Assembly: GCA_964057225.1 (NCBI GenBank)
Contig: OZ059899.1
Location: 12,214,001 to 12,278,000, forward strand
DNA: 64,000 nucleotides
Source of the DNA: Auanema rhodensis
Lineage: Eukaryota; Nematoda; Chromadorea; Rhabditida; Rhabditidae
Direction: 5' to 3'
Shown here: positions 30,157 to 40,300 of the stretch, piece after piece
How the letters are laid out: each line of letters opens with the position of its first letter
Numbering within the stretch: position 1 is the stretch's first letter
Program-made: the position numbers and the translations under genes
Notes under the pieces: generated by a model
The model's database searches: none
What the model was told of the DNA's origin: nothing
The model's input: the letters and a program-made list of their open reading frames with translations, nothing else

Positions 30157-30162
30157 AACTGA
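30157..30162. repeat. target-site duplication, left copy
   Basis: AACTGA immediately before the left inverted repeat. It is repeated exactly at 33506-33511 after the right inverted repeat. Six base pairs is the duplication length known for Polintons. Confidence 0.9.
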
Positions 30163-30244
30163 AGTAGTATACAAAAGGTTGACGCTGGCGCACCTTTTTT
30201 GCCCAAATGCGATTTTTTCAGATTTTCATCATTTTAAAAACATT
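30163..30244 (+). repeat. left terminal inverted repeat
   Basis: Starts AGTAGTATACAAAAGGTTGA and contains GCTGGCGCACC and TTTTGCCCAAATGCG. It matches the reverse complement of 33424-33505 with about three mismatches over ~82 bases, then diverges. Confidence 0.93.
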
Positions 30245-30450
30245 TTTTCATTGAAAATCATACTTAATTTCCCCGAAATGTGTCATTTTTAAAAAATGAC
30301 CAAAATATGTCTGGCGCTCCACTTACCCATTTTGCCCAAATGACGTTTTTTTGCAGATTTTCAGCAATTTAAAGCATATTTTAATTAAAAATGACTGGCG
30401 CAAGCTCAGCCTATTTTGCCCATTTTTCCCAGCACACCTTTTTTTTTTCA
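30185..30450 (+). repeat. subterminal degenerate repeat units
   Basis: The motif CTGGCGC followed by a C-rich spacer, TTTTGCCCAAATG and then CAGATTTTCA-like sequence occurs within the left inverted repeat (about 30186), again from 30311, and in a weaker form from 30394. Units are spaced about 85-125 bp. Only the left end shows them; the right end goes directly from polymerase remnant to inverted repeat. Confidence 0.7.
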
Positions 30451-30515
30451 AATTTCAGCTTTTCAACATTTTCACATAAAAATAGCTTTCATAAATAAAT
30501 AAAATATCAAATTTT

Positions 30516-30892
30516 AAAAAAGATTTAAAAGCTTTGAATAATCTGGATCTTGAAGAACTTGTTAAAAAGCTAGGAATCAAGAACTTTAGAGGAATCTTTA
30601 TCCGTGATATTCTACCAAATAAGATTCAAATGATAGTGGTACTCATTGGGTATGTTATTCTAAGAAAAACAAAGAATGATATTACTTTGACTCGTTTGGA
30701 TTAGATCCTCCATTAGAACTCCAAGAGTATTTGAAAACCTCAAAAGAGGAAAATAAAACATCTGATATAATATTATCAACTTTCCGAATTCAAGAATATA
30801 ATACACTTCACTGTGGTTATTATTTCTTATTATTTCTCAAATTATTAGAATCGCATGACTTCAGAAATACTATTTTATCACTCCTAAACTAA
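30516..30892 (+). pseudogene. remnant of Polinton cysteine protease (adenain/Ulp1-like)
   Basis: Processing protease of Polintons and adenoviruses, a C48/C5-type thiol protease. Two blocks in different frames lie head to tail. The upstream block has LGIKNFRGIF, the usual lead-in of this family. Downstream, GTHWV carries the catalytic His, YYFDSFGL the acidic residue, and a Gln followed by HCGYYF carries the catalytic Cys. The frame changes near 30630, and an in-frame TGA lies at about 30686-30688, between the His and Asp blocks. The final stop is TAA 30890-30892. The key catalytic residues are still visible but the gene cannot encode a whole protein. Confidence 0.8.
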
Positions 30893-31615
30893 TATTAGTT
30901 CTGGTTTGATAGATGTATGTATTTTTGGACTAATGTATTGTATTAACACTACCAAAAGCTAAAGTATTTTTATTACATCAAGAGTAAAGTCTTTGTCTCG
31001 TCAAACACATTGACCCTTTGCATCCTTGATGAACAAAAATGCTCAAACTGAAAAAGAATATTGGAGGTACAGGCAAACACAAATTCTTCAAGTAATAATT
31101 GACAATTACAAATTTGCAAAAGAAAAATCTAATATAAACGACAATATTCGAGAAAATACCCAAATACTCAGAAAAAAAAGGCTCACATAGTTAAGAAGGA
31201 AAAAAAACAAAAAAACAAAGACTAGAAAACGATATTTGGTAATCAAAAATAATAATACATAAAACCCAAAAAGGGCTGGCTAAATGGTTAAAATGACCAT
31301 TTTGAAAAAAGAAGCATAACAGCAGAAACAATGTTCGTAAGGAACAAGGGCATGTAAGTCTACATTAGATGCTAGCGATTGCTAATCAATTTCAGGGTAG
31401 ACCTTTAGAAAATTGACGACCAAAAAAATGATCTAATGACCCAAAATTGACAAGGCTGATTCAAATGATTTACATAAAAGCAACTCTAAAAAAATTTATT
31501 TCAGAAATGAGGATTCCTTTTCAAAATCAGCACAAGACTTGGGAATTTACCACTACAAAAAGACTCACATCAAGACGAAAACGGAAATCGATAGATATAT
31601 CCAAAAGAACAATAA
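30893..31615. other. unassigned interior of the element
   Basis: AT-rich sequence with short open frames only (for example a Lys/Arg-rich one at 31447-31665 on plus). No integrase, packaging ATPase or capsid-type sequence was recognised. It may be eroded Polinton sequence. Confidence 0.4.
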
Positions 31616-32536
31616 TCAAATATAAACAGAGTATTGACAATTATAATTTCTGCCACCAAGTTTAATCGAATACGTTTTGTTTTCAATTGTGGCTTTTGGA
31701 TACTTTCCATCTATGAAACTCTTTTTGAAATCGTCCCACAATTGCTCCCTGTCAAATTTTTCAAGTTCGGAGACAAATCCTTCAACATCGCATATTATCT
31801 TCTTATATTCATCGGCTTTAAAACCTTCTGAGCCATATACTGATCGATACATTCTAAATTTATTTAATAGTAGAGTTACAAGAGAAATAAAAGAATCAAA
31901 AAATTTTAATCAAATGAATATAAAGGGAAATTTTGATAATAAATGAAATATCGAGAATAAACTTATGCATTAAAGCATATAAGCTTAAAAAGGCTTACAT
32001 TTCTGCTTTCGTCCAACCGTCAATGAGTTTTAGGAAAACATCGGTGGGCAGTTTTGAAGCGAAACGTTGCGTGGCAAATCGGCAGCAATAGGTCAAAGAG
32101 CTGTCCGACTTGAGGTCTACACCTGAAACTTTCGAATAAATACCTACAATAAGCGATAAATAATACCTCCACAAGACAAGTACAGCTGTTTCACAGCGTA
32201 AACCGCGGCAAACCATGTATTTTCAGCTGCTTGGATGAGATCGGGAGGCTATTGTGCACAACAATGACGAGCCTTTGCTACAAAAGACCTGGCGTCGTAG
32301 AGTTCCAATTCACTCTAAAAACAAAATAACTTTTAAAAAGTCTTTGTTAACTCGAATTTTTAATTTTAGAAAGCTTATTAGTACCCATTAAAAAAAGATC
32401 AAAATAAATCATACGGGGGACTTCCATTTTTCAAATCTTCAATCGTGACGTTTTCCTTGAATTGATTTCGAACATCTTCAAAATCGTCTTCTCCTACCCA
32501 GACAGCAACCCCGTTGACAAGAAATTTTTTGAACAT
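31616..32536 (-). CDS. PaREP1/HEPN-like protein encoded inside the Polinton element (one premature stop)
   Basis: Four exons on the minus strand (32536-32415, 32312-32167, 32122-31999, 31853-31616) join in frame through GT-AG introns of 102, 44 and 145 nt, giving about 209 codons. One in-frame TAG at 32251-32249 interrupts it, so the copy is probably inactive unless read through. The central helical block has the pattern of the archaeal PaREP1 family and related HEPN folds: ARSFVAKARHCCAQ, then AAENTWFAAVYAVKQLYL, a Ser-rich turn, FLKLIDGWTKAE, YRSVYGSEGF and a final IICDVEGFVSELEKFD helix. The N-terminus (VAVWVGEDDFEDVRNQF) is unfamiliar. HEPN proteins are often RNases or RNA-binding proteins, but the classic Rx4-6H motif is not obvious here. 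Family assignment is inference from pattern memory. The upstream acceptor at 32546 suggests a further 5' exon, possibly within 32560-32787. Confidence 0.6.
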
Positions 32537-33018
32537 AATGAAATCCTGAAATAAAAATTTTAGTTATTAAAAATGAACGAAAAAATAATGAAATACAATG
32601 AAAATACGAATGAAACTGTAAGAATAGTTAGGGTTAACGTTCCCTCTAAAAAGAGCTCTAATGGAAGATATGATGTTAACAATTTCTCTCCTTCCGTCTC
32701 TGCTTTCCACTCCAGCCCAACGCGTTTGCGTGTAGCCTCGCGTGCGTATAGTTCAACTGGAGCCAATGTGTGATTGTGCTCGGTCACAGTGAGGAAGAGA
32801 AAAGAAGGTCACACAAAGAGAAAGTAAAATTGCCAGGGTGAAGGTATCACAAATTGAGAAAACTGAAGGAAAAAGAGAGAGTGGTTAATCTGTAAGATCT
32901 AGAACTCGACGAGTTTGGTCACACTATAAACTTCTCGAAGGTGCTAGCAAACAGGTATGAAAGAACGAAGTGTATCATTTGAGAACGATTTGCGTCGCAG
33001 ATATTCTTCAGTTTTGAT

Positions 33019-33423
33019 ATGTTAAACAGAAAATCTTGCAGTACAGAGGGTTATCTATATGCTAAGTTAGTTTGGAATAAAATGAATTGCAAAAATTTAG
33101 AAGATTATACTAGAATTTATATGATTAATGATGTCCTTCTCTTGGCAGATGTTTTTGAGTATTTTAGAAACTTAAGTGTCAGGGTTTATGAGCATGATCT
33201 TTGTTGGTATTTCACAAGTCCGGGATTAGCTTGGGATGCTATGTTAAGAAAAACTTAAGTAGAATTAGAAGTACTGCAAGTTGTTGAGAAATACCGATGA
33301 TTGAGAAGGGAATAAGGGGTGGTATTGTTAATGCTGTCAAAAGATACTCTAAGGTTAATAATAAATACAATCCAAACTTCAATGCATCGATACCTTCAAA
33401 CTTCCTTTTGTATTTAGATTTTA
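33019..33423 (+). pseudogene. truncated protein-primed DNA polymerase B of Polinton
   Basis: Part of the B-family polymerase used for Polinton replication. One open block (33019-33258) contains DYTRIYMINDVLLLADVFE, matching the exonuclease-domain end of the family, and the conserved lead-in to the palm (FTSPGLAWDAML). It ends in an in-frame TAA. After a frame change the sequence resumes with EKGIRGGI and ends at LLYLDF, right where the motif A region should begin. Everything further downstream, including the catalytic palm, is missing because the right inverted repeat follows directly. Broken in two ways and not functional. Confidence 0.85.
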
Positions 33424-33505
33424 GATGTTTTTAAAATGTTGAAAATCTGCCAAAATCGCATTTGGGCAAAAAAGGTGCGCCAGCGTCAACCTTTTGTATA
33501 CTACT
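33424..33505 (-). repeat. right terminal inverted repeat
   Basis: Reverse complement of 30163-30244 with about three differences. It ends ...GTATACTACT, followed directly by AACTGA. Confidence 0.93.
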
Positions 33506-33511
33506 AACTGA
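33506..33511. repeat. target-site duplication, right copy
   Basis: AACTGA, identical to 30157-30162. Confidence 0.9.
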
Positions 33512-33526
33512 GCTCCACAAAAATCA

Positions 33527-33799
33527 TTAGTCACTAACTGGAGGCTGGTGTTGCGAAAGTATATGTGAAGATAGTTTTTCTTCAATATCCTGTGTTATTT
33601 CGAAAAAATTCACCGCCTCATGTGTCATTGTCTTTTCTGACAAAGGTTGTTCATATAAATGTATATGTGGACCGTGTTCAAATTTTATTTCGAAACATGA
33701 CAGTAATACGTCGCCATGTTTGTCTGTGAAATGCATTAGTACATTTTTTTTTTCTGCCAAAGAAGAAATGAATCCGAAATACTCAATGTCGTCACCTAC
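33527..33799 (-). CDS. unrecognised coding exon, C-terminal end
   Basis: A minus-strand open frame, entered by a possible acceptor at about 33800, reads VGDDIEYFGFISSL then EKKNVLMHFTDKHGDVLLS and EKLSSHILSQHQPPVSD before a TAA at 33527. The composition and conserved-looking alternation suggest real coding sequence of about 90 residues. No ATG lies at its 5' end, so it would be a last exon. I could not place upstream exons in 33800-34340. I recognise no family. Its stop is only 16 bp from the Polinton target duplication, so the element landed at or near this gene's 3' end. It might instead be a fragment of a gene broken elsewhere. Confidence 0.4.
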   Translation of the reverse strand, partial: VGDDIEYFGFISSLAEKKNVLMHFTDKHGDVLLSCFEIKFEHGPHIHLYEQPLSEKTMTHEAVNFFEITQDIEEKLSSHILSQHQPPVSD

Positions 33800-34343
33800 C
33801 TACTGACACATTAACCTGCAGACTTTCCCAGAGTGCAATTGCACTTTTACAACTACAACTTCAGGAAACATAAACTTTCAAAGTCTGAAAGGAAAAAAAT
33901 GAAATGAAAACGAAACGATTCGCATTTGATTTATTTCCTCTCTGTATGCATGCATTTGAAACAGAGAAAGTGATTTAACTAGATTATATAGTGTATATGT
34001 TCTTTCATAGATGTTTATTACTTTATCTTTTTTAAATATATGAAGATCGTCATTTGGAGCTAATGTAATTGAGATACATGCTTATGCGGATTATTCCGCA
34101 GACAAGCTTGAGAATGTTCTTACTCAAATAATGTAAAACATGGAGGAATGCACAAATGAAATAAAATAGGAAGTGAAATATGAATAAATGGCCATTTAAC
34201 AATTGACTAGGGCAAATCATGATATCAATATTATGTTGTTGATTAATGCTAATAAACCTGATGAAATACCAGTACCGGCATTTAACTCGATACCGTACAG
34301 TGTCATATCGTAATTTTGTATAATCGTAGATTCCTAATTTGAA

Positions 34344-37300
34344 TTAAACCCAGTACTGGCTATCTGATGGCTTTTGAGTGGAAATCTGCTTAAACAATGG
34401 CATGACAGGCGGTGTTTCATTAATCAAACCAGCATAGTCGAGTGTGGGTTGGTGTCGTCTCTTCATTGAGGGAGTTTGCGTCACAGAGCTTGTAGCTGCT
34501 CCTCGATCAAAGCTTCGCATTGCAGGTCTGTTGGATTCTTGACGATTAGTGCCCCCTACGGTAGCGAACACCGTGCTACCTGCAAAGTTAAGTAAAAATA
34601 AGGGAAAAGCATGAATGCAACAGTTTTGTGAATCATGTATATCTCAAACTAACCTAAAAGATCAGGCTTTTCTTGAGATATTGAACCACTCGGGGTGGGT
34701 GGTAAACGTGGAGGGGTCAGTTGAGGTATAACCTGCAGATGATAGTCAGCATTTTCATAAATTATTGAAAAGTATACCTCTTTGGGCTTTTTCTTTCGGT
34801 TTAGACATATAACTAATAAAACAGTAGTTAACATGATTGCAATGAGAACTACAACAGGTATTTGATCACCAATAGGGACCAGGCGAGGAAGCTCAGCGGG
34901 GTGAGTAAACTCCTTTTTTGGCTGTATTTCATTTTTTTCTACAACATCGTCGGAATCCACTGAGGGAACTATCGTTATATCCAAGACTATTCTCGCTGGT
35001 TGAACTGTATCAGCTCTAACTTCTAATTCGAGATGTTCAGTAACCTAAATATATCTGGTTAGTATATAATCGAACACTTATCACAAACTTCTTTAGCTGT
35101 TTGAAAAGCTTGATAATACACTCGACCCCTAACAATATCAGGATATGTGAAAAACAGTGCTGAATGATCAGAAGATGGATCCAACGTTATCTTTCCGAAT
35201 GCTGGAGGATTTACAAGTAAAAATCGAGGCGTTGAGCCCTGAAGCACATTATTTGAATTGCTAGTAAAATGTGATGTAGTTACTTGTAGAGCGGAAGCAT
35301 TTAATTGGCTGGAAGTGAGAGGAGTAATGCTATTTGATTCAACAATAACAGGCTGCACTTCAACAAGCGAACGAACCTGAAAAAAAGATATGAAAGGCTT
35401 CATACTTTATGGTTTCTTACTCTAATATCTGATCTATTTTTCAGCATATCTCTATCAGCATTTGCCATTACGAATTGAAAAGAATCCTTAAGATTAATCA
35501 ATAATCTAAGCAAAATTTTTACTAATACCTGGTAAGAATGCATATTCAATTGTGCATAAAGCACACGACCTTCATCTATATCTTCTTGAGTAAATGTTTT
35601 AACTTCTTTTTCACCAGCTACCCAATAGAAAGTTCCATTTTCCGGACCAGATGTTATTTTATATCTTATCTGTGTTCGATCACCATTTGTGTAAGCACCA
35701 AGATGTGAACTGAAACTTATAGAATATCCTACGAAATTCAAAAAGGTGCCGAACCGGTTTAATACCACATATGTTTTTCCTTGTGGATACTCGATAGTAG
35801 TGTGATTTTCGAGTGTTAAATCAAGTGGTCTGATTTTTACTATTAAAGCTCGAGAATGTCCTTCAGCTGACAAGACTATAATGTCGCTAGATGAGGCCGC
35901 GGCGAGTGTGGGTGTGTGAACAACGGATACCAGACCTTGGTTTATCTGAAATATTCCCATAGATGTAATGCATGTCCATTTATTATAATTTAACAGATTA
36001 CAAATCTACCTCTTCTTGACTGAAAAATTGTTTTCGTTTACTATCCACTCGTATTTCAGTTCCTACTCTCCCGGACTGTATTATCTGAATACATATTGGT
36101 CTTGGAAATAAGGCAAAGCAGTTCAAACCTCGTAAACAATGGATTGAGGGGGCACATGAGGATGGGCTGCTAAGTAGGAATTGCTTGAGAGTTCAGTAGA
36201 TCCTGAACTGAGGACTGATATCATCGGTTCAAAGTGAAGAATCTATATAAATGAAATTTGTATGTTATAACATCATATATGTTTAATAACCTGAACCAGA
36301 GGATCTCGATGATTTTGTATTTTTATTGGAACTGTAACACGCAAACGACTACTACGTTTTGTAGCTTCGCTCAGAGGATATACAAACAGCATAATTGAGT
36401 CATCTCCTGTATCCTCACCCTGAATATCTTCATAAGTCATTAGTTGAGATATTTAACAGAAAGTACATGATTCCTGTATATAGGTTGAACTCCGTTTTTG
36501 AAATCTTCAACTGCTACAACTCCGCGATTACCATCCAACCATTCTAATGAACCGTATCTGGGCATTTTTCCAACTTCAATAACCAATGACTGGAAAAAAT
36601 GAATAATACTAATAATAACAATAATAACAATAATATAAGGTAAATGATTATTTTAGATATTATTCACCTCATCTTCAGCAGCAAGAACAAGCTCATCTAA
36701 GTTCAAATGAGTACTGTTCAATGCAATTGAACCTCCTCGAGAAAGTATCATTGGACTGAGTGAGATAAATCGAGATAAATCCTCGTTAGCTGCAGCATAA
36801 GTTGATGAAATGCGGAACCTACATGTGTGAATATAAAAATATCGTTTAATTAAGTATAATACCTGAATTCATGTTCAATTGGCCGATCTGAGCCATTTCT
36901 AGAAACAACAAAGCTGAAAGAATCTTTTCGGGTCCACTGTTTTTGAGGAGACAATTGATTTGAATACAGGATATTCCGTTTATTTATCTAAAAAATGAAT
37001 AATTTAAGTCTAAATTTTTGACATAATTTTGTATTTTACATCATGTTGACTGAATTTATTAACTTCTTTTCCATCTTTTTGTATCTGTCCATAATTAGGT
37101 GGTTTCACGATAGAAAACAATACTTCTCCTGGATGTGTCTAAAATATTTTATACTAAAAAGAAAAAATATAATTGATAATTACATTAGGTAGATTGGCTC
37201 GGAGCAAGTCGACTCCAATGATATTCAAGCTTTGAGGTGCAGCAATTAGCCGGGAATTTGATTCTAGTACTGGTGAGGATGTAGACCAGCTTTCAATTGA

Positions 37301-40300
37301 AAACCATTCGGGTCCAATTTGATGAACAGTATCAGAGAGCAAAAACGAGAAACCACCCGAATTAGAAGAATCTGAATATTGAAACAGTAGACTGATACAT
37401 CGATAATGACTTACTTGCAAAGCGAATATAAGCAACGAGGTTATCATCAACTTGTTTTTGCGAGAAGTTATAGATTGCTCTATCGATCTCATTAACATTA
37501 ACAATCATACCATTACTTGGACGAGAAATTAGGAAGAATACAGAATCAGGTATAGTATCAGGATCCTTTCAGAGAAAATAAAAAACATTTACATATTATA
37601 TAAGAAAGATCATACCTCCGTATCCAAATGCATATTTGTTATCAAAGCTTTATCACCATTCACACGCAATATTTCATTTCTCAGAAGTTGTGGACCTGAT
37701 GAATTTGATATAAAGATTCCAATCAAACTATTTCTTACTTTGAACATTTCGTTTTGCCAACATAACATCAACAACCATTTCATTAGTACAAGTATTTTGT
37801 GATATACAGGCAATAATTCCAAATTCATCTTGAGTAGCCATTTGACTTTTATCGGACACATACACTATACGTCGTTCACGTAAATCAGATCCTGAGAATG
37901 ATTCTAAAATATTTTTATTAATTTATATTTATATAAATATATAAAACCTATTGAACTTATATTATCAACATTCCAATTATCTCGAACTATCCATCCATAC
38001 AGAGGTTGTTTCGAAATCTACAAAAATTTATTCATTTAAATTTACTTTTTCATGGAATTCAGTACTTTCAAGACATAATCATCACGATCTGAGGATGACA
38101 CATTCAGAATTTGTGTAGAAATTACAGAAGAGCCACCGGAAAAGACACTAACATCTTGAGTTTTCAACTTAACCTGAAACAATTCAATCAATTATATTGT
38201 TTGTTAATAAACAAACAAAATGCTCATAAATGTCCATATACAAGGTATATGGTCCCTTGGTAACATGAGGAGAAGAAATGTTGAATTCAAATGAATCTCT
38301 GCCTGATCCCGTTGAAGCATGAAGGTATTGCAACCGTCCAAGATCAATATCAGCTTGACAAAATCGTATTACAGATAACTGAACCGAAGAGGAATTTTCT
38401 GAATAATTGGAATAATTGGAAGATATGAGTGAAAAACGCTTTACCCTTTTCCAGAACAAGAGAGCCTTCTTGCGGTTGTTTAATCACAATATACCATAAC
38501 TGATCTGCTTGAGTTGCTCCATCCACCTATAGAATGTATATTTAATATTTTATAATTATGTAAGTTTGTCAACCTGTTCAAGATTAGTTTTATCAATTAC
38601 GACGGCTCCTCCAACAGGAACCTGAAGAGGCTGACTTTTTCTGAGTTCCAATGTCGATCCCAATGAACGTCTGGTTATACTAATCTAAAGAAGAAACACT
38701 GTTATATTATATGTGATGAAGCTTTATTACTCGTGTTTTCAGTTCTCGGTCACCAACTTTCAACACAATATCTTCCTCATCGACTCCGTGTACTTTATAA
38801 GCTACATCACCATTAATAATATCTTGTTGAGTGAAGTTATTAACAGATCTCCAATTATCTCTATTAACAGTGTCTCGTATACGAAATCCACTTCCTTTCG
38901 TCAGTATGAGGATATCTGAAGGTCGAACATCTAAATTCGTTCCTACCGACAAATTTCCGGTACTCAATTCTGAAATAGTGGACGAGAATATCTGTTTGGT
39001 AACTTTAGAGAAATACCAATTTGCACTTCATCCCCGGGTAAGCAACAATACTGTATGAATGCATCTGCTAATCTAACAAACGGCTCACTCGCTTCAATTC
39101 GCAAACTACCCTTAACCAGATGTTTGCCATCAGTTACAGAATATCTGAAGAAGATTTCAAATGTCCAATCCCATTCCAAGTTTATAAAATGCTTACGTGA
39201 TGGAAAAATTAGTTTTATGACCCAAATGTCGAATCATTACACGATTGTCTTTTAAGTCATTTTCAGTAAAATGTGTCATGGGTAAATACGGTGAAACAGT
39301 TGAAAGAACAGCAACATCCTAATTTAATTATATTATATAATTATTAAAATAGAAGATACCTTAATAGGCTGACTAAAATCAAATTTTAAAGCCGGTGCAT
39401 CGACATCATCATCTTTCCAATTTAACAAGTATGGATGAAGTATCCGTTCACCACGTTCGACCATCTGAAACAATATATTGATATTCAACGTGTAACAAGA
39501 ATCAGTACCTGTATAACATCAGATCCTATTAGACGAGGTGGATTATCATTTGTAAGGATAATGCTAAATGTCATCCATAAAGGTATTTTTCTTCCTCGAC
39601 TGAAAGTTGATTCTGCTGTTAAATAAACACGATCAGTTCTAGCTTCATCTCCCGAATGGCTATAAATCAACCTGAATAATCAAATTTATAAAATAATTGA
39701 AGATATTAAGAAATACTTTTCATTCAAAATATCCTTTGTTGTAAAATTAGCTAAATGTCCAAGTCGACGAGAGCCATCTTGCATCTATACTCAAAATTAA
39801 TAATTGGTTAAATTGTAATAATTACCTTTAGCTGAAAAAAACCATGACTAGGTGGAATTGTTATTGAAAATATGAATTGTTTATCATCTGAAGTAGATAA
39901 AGAAAGAGAATCCGAAGTAATCTATAAAATTATGTAATAACTATTTCAAATAACCATTATTATAAAAACCGTTGCAGTGGCACCTTCTTCTAAGACAATT
40001 GTTCGATTGATTAATTGGATGGAAGATGGAGAAGGCACAAAAATAATCTGAAAAAAGTACTAAGAAAGATTTAAGCTTAGTAATTAAACACCTCAAAATG
40101 CTGAGTTTCAGAAGAAACAGATGGAGAAACTACTTGAAATAGAAAGAAATCGTTAACTATTGAAAAATGCATGAAATGTAGCTTATATTGTATAAGACCA
40201 TTGTCAATATCCTGAAATATAATAATTCGAACTATTTTATAAAAATCTAAACAAACTTGTTGTGTAAAATTTGAGGAAACTCCTATACGTCTACTCTTTT

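Larger units (their letters stand above)
30163..33505. mobile_element. Polinton/Maverick-derived DNA transposon, internally deleted, carrying a HEPN-like gene
   Basis: A 3,343 bp unit bounded by ~82 bp terminal inverted repeats and a perfect 6 bp target duplication. The ends read AGTAGTATACAAAAGG inwards, fitting the 5'-AG termini described for Polintons. Inside, in order: subterminal iterated motif (30.18-30.45 kb), remnant of an adenovirus-type cysteine protease (+, about 30516-30892), an unassigned stretch, an intron-containing minus-strand gene (31616-32536), and a fragment of protein-primed DNA polymerase B (+, about 33019-33423) that runs straight into the right repeat. Complete Polintons are usually 15-20 kb with integrase, ATPase and capsid genes, none of which I see, so this is a non-autonomous deletion derivative. 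The intact duplication and well-matched ends suggest fairly recent insertion. The two viral-type genes are described only as broken remnants. Confidence 0.88.

Noticed and set aside
32560-32787. First exon of the HEPN-like gene (75-codon frame starting at 32787)
   Set aside because: No convincing donor joins it to 32545; kept only as a possible 5' exon or leader.
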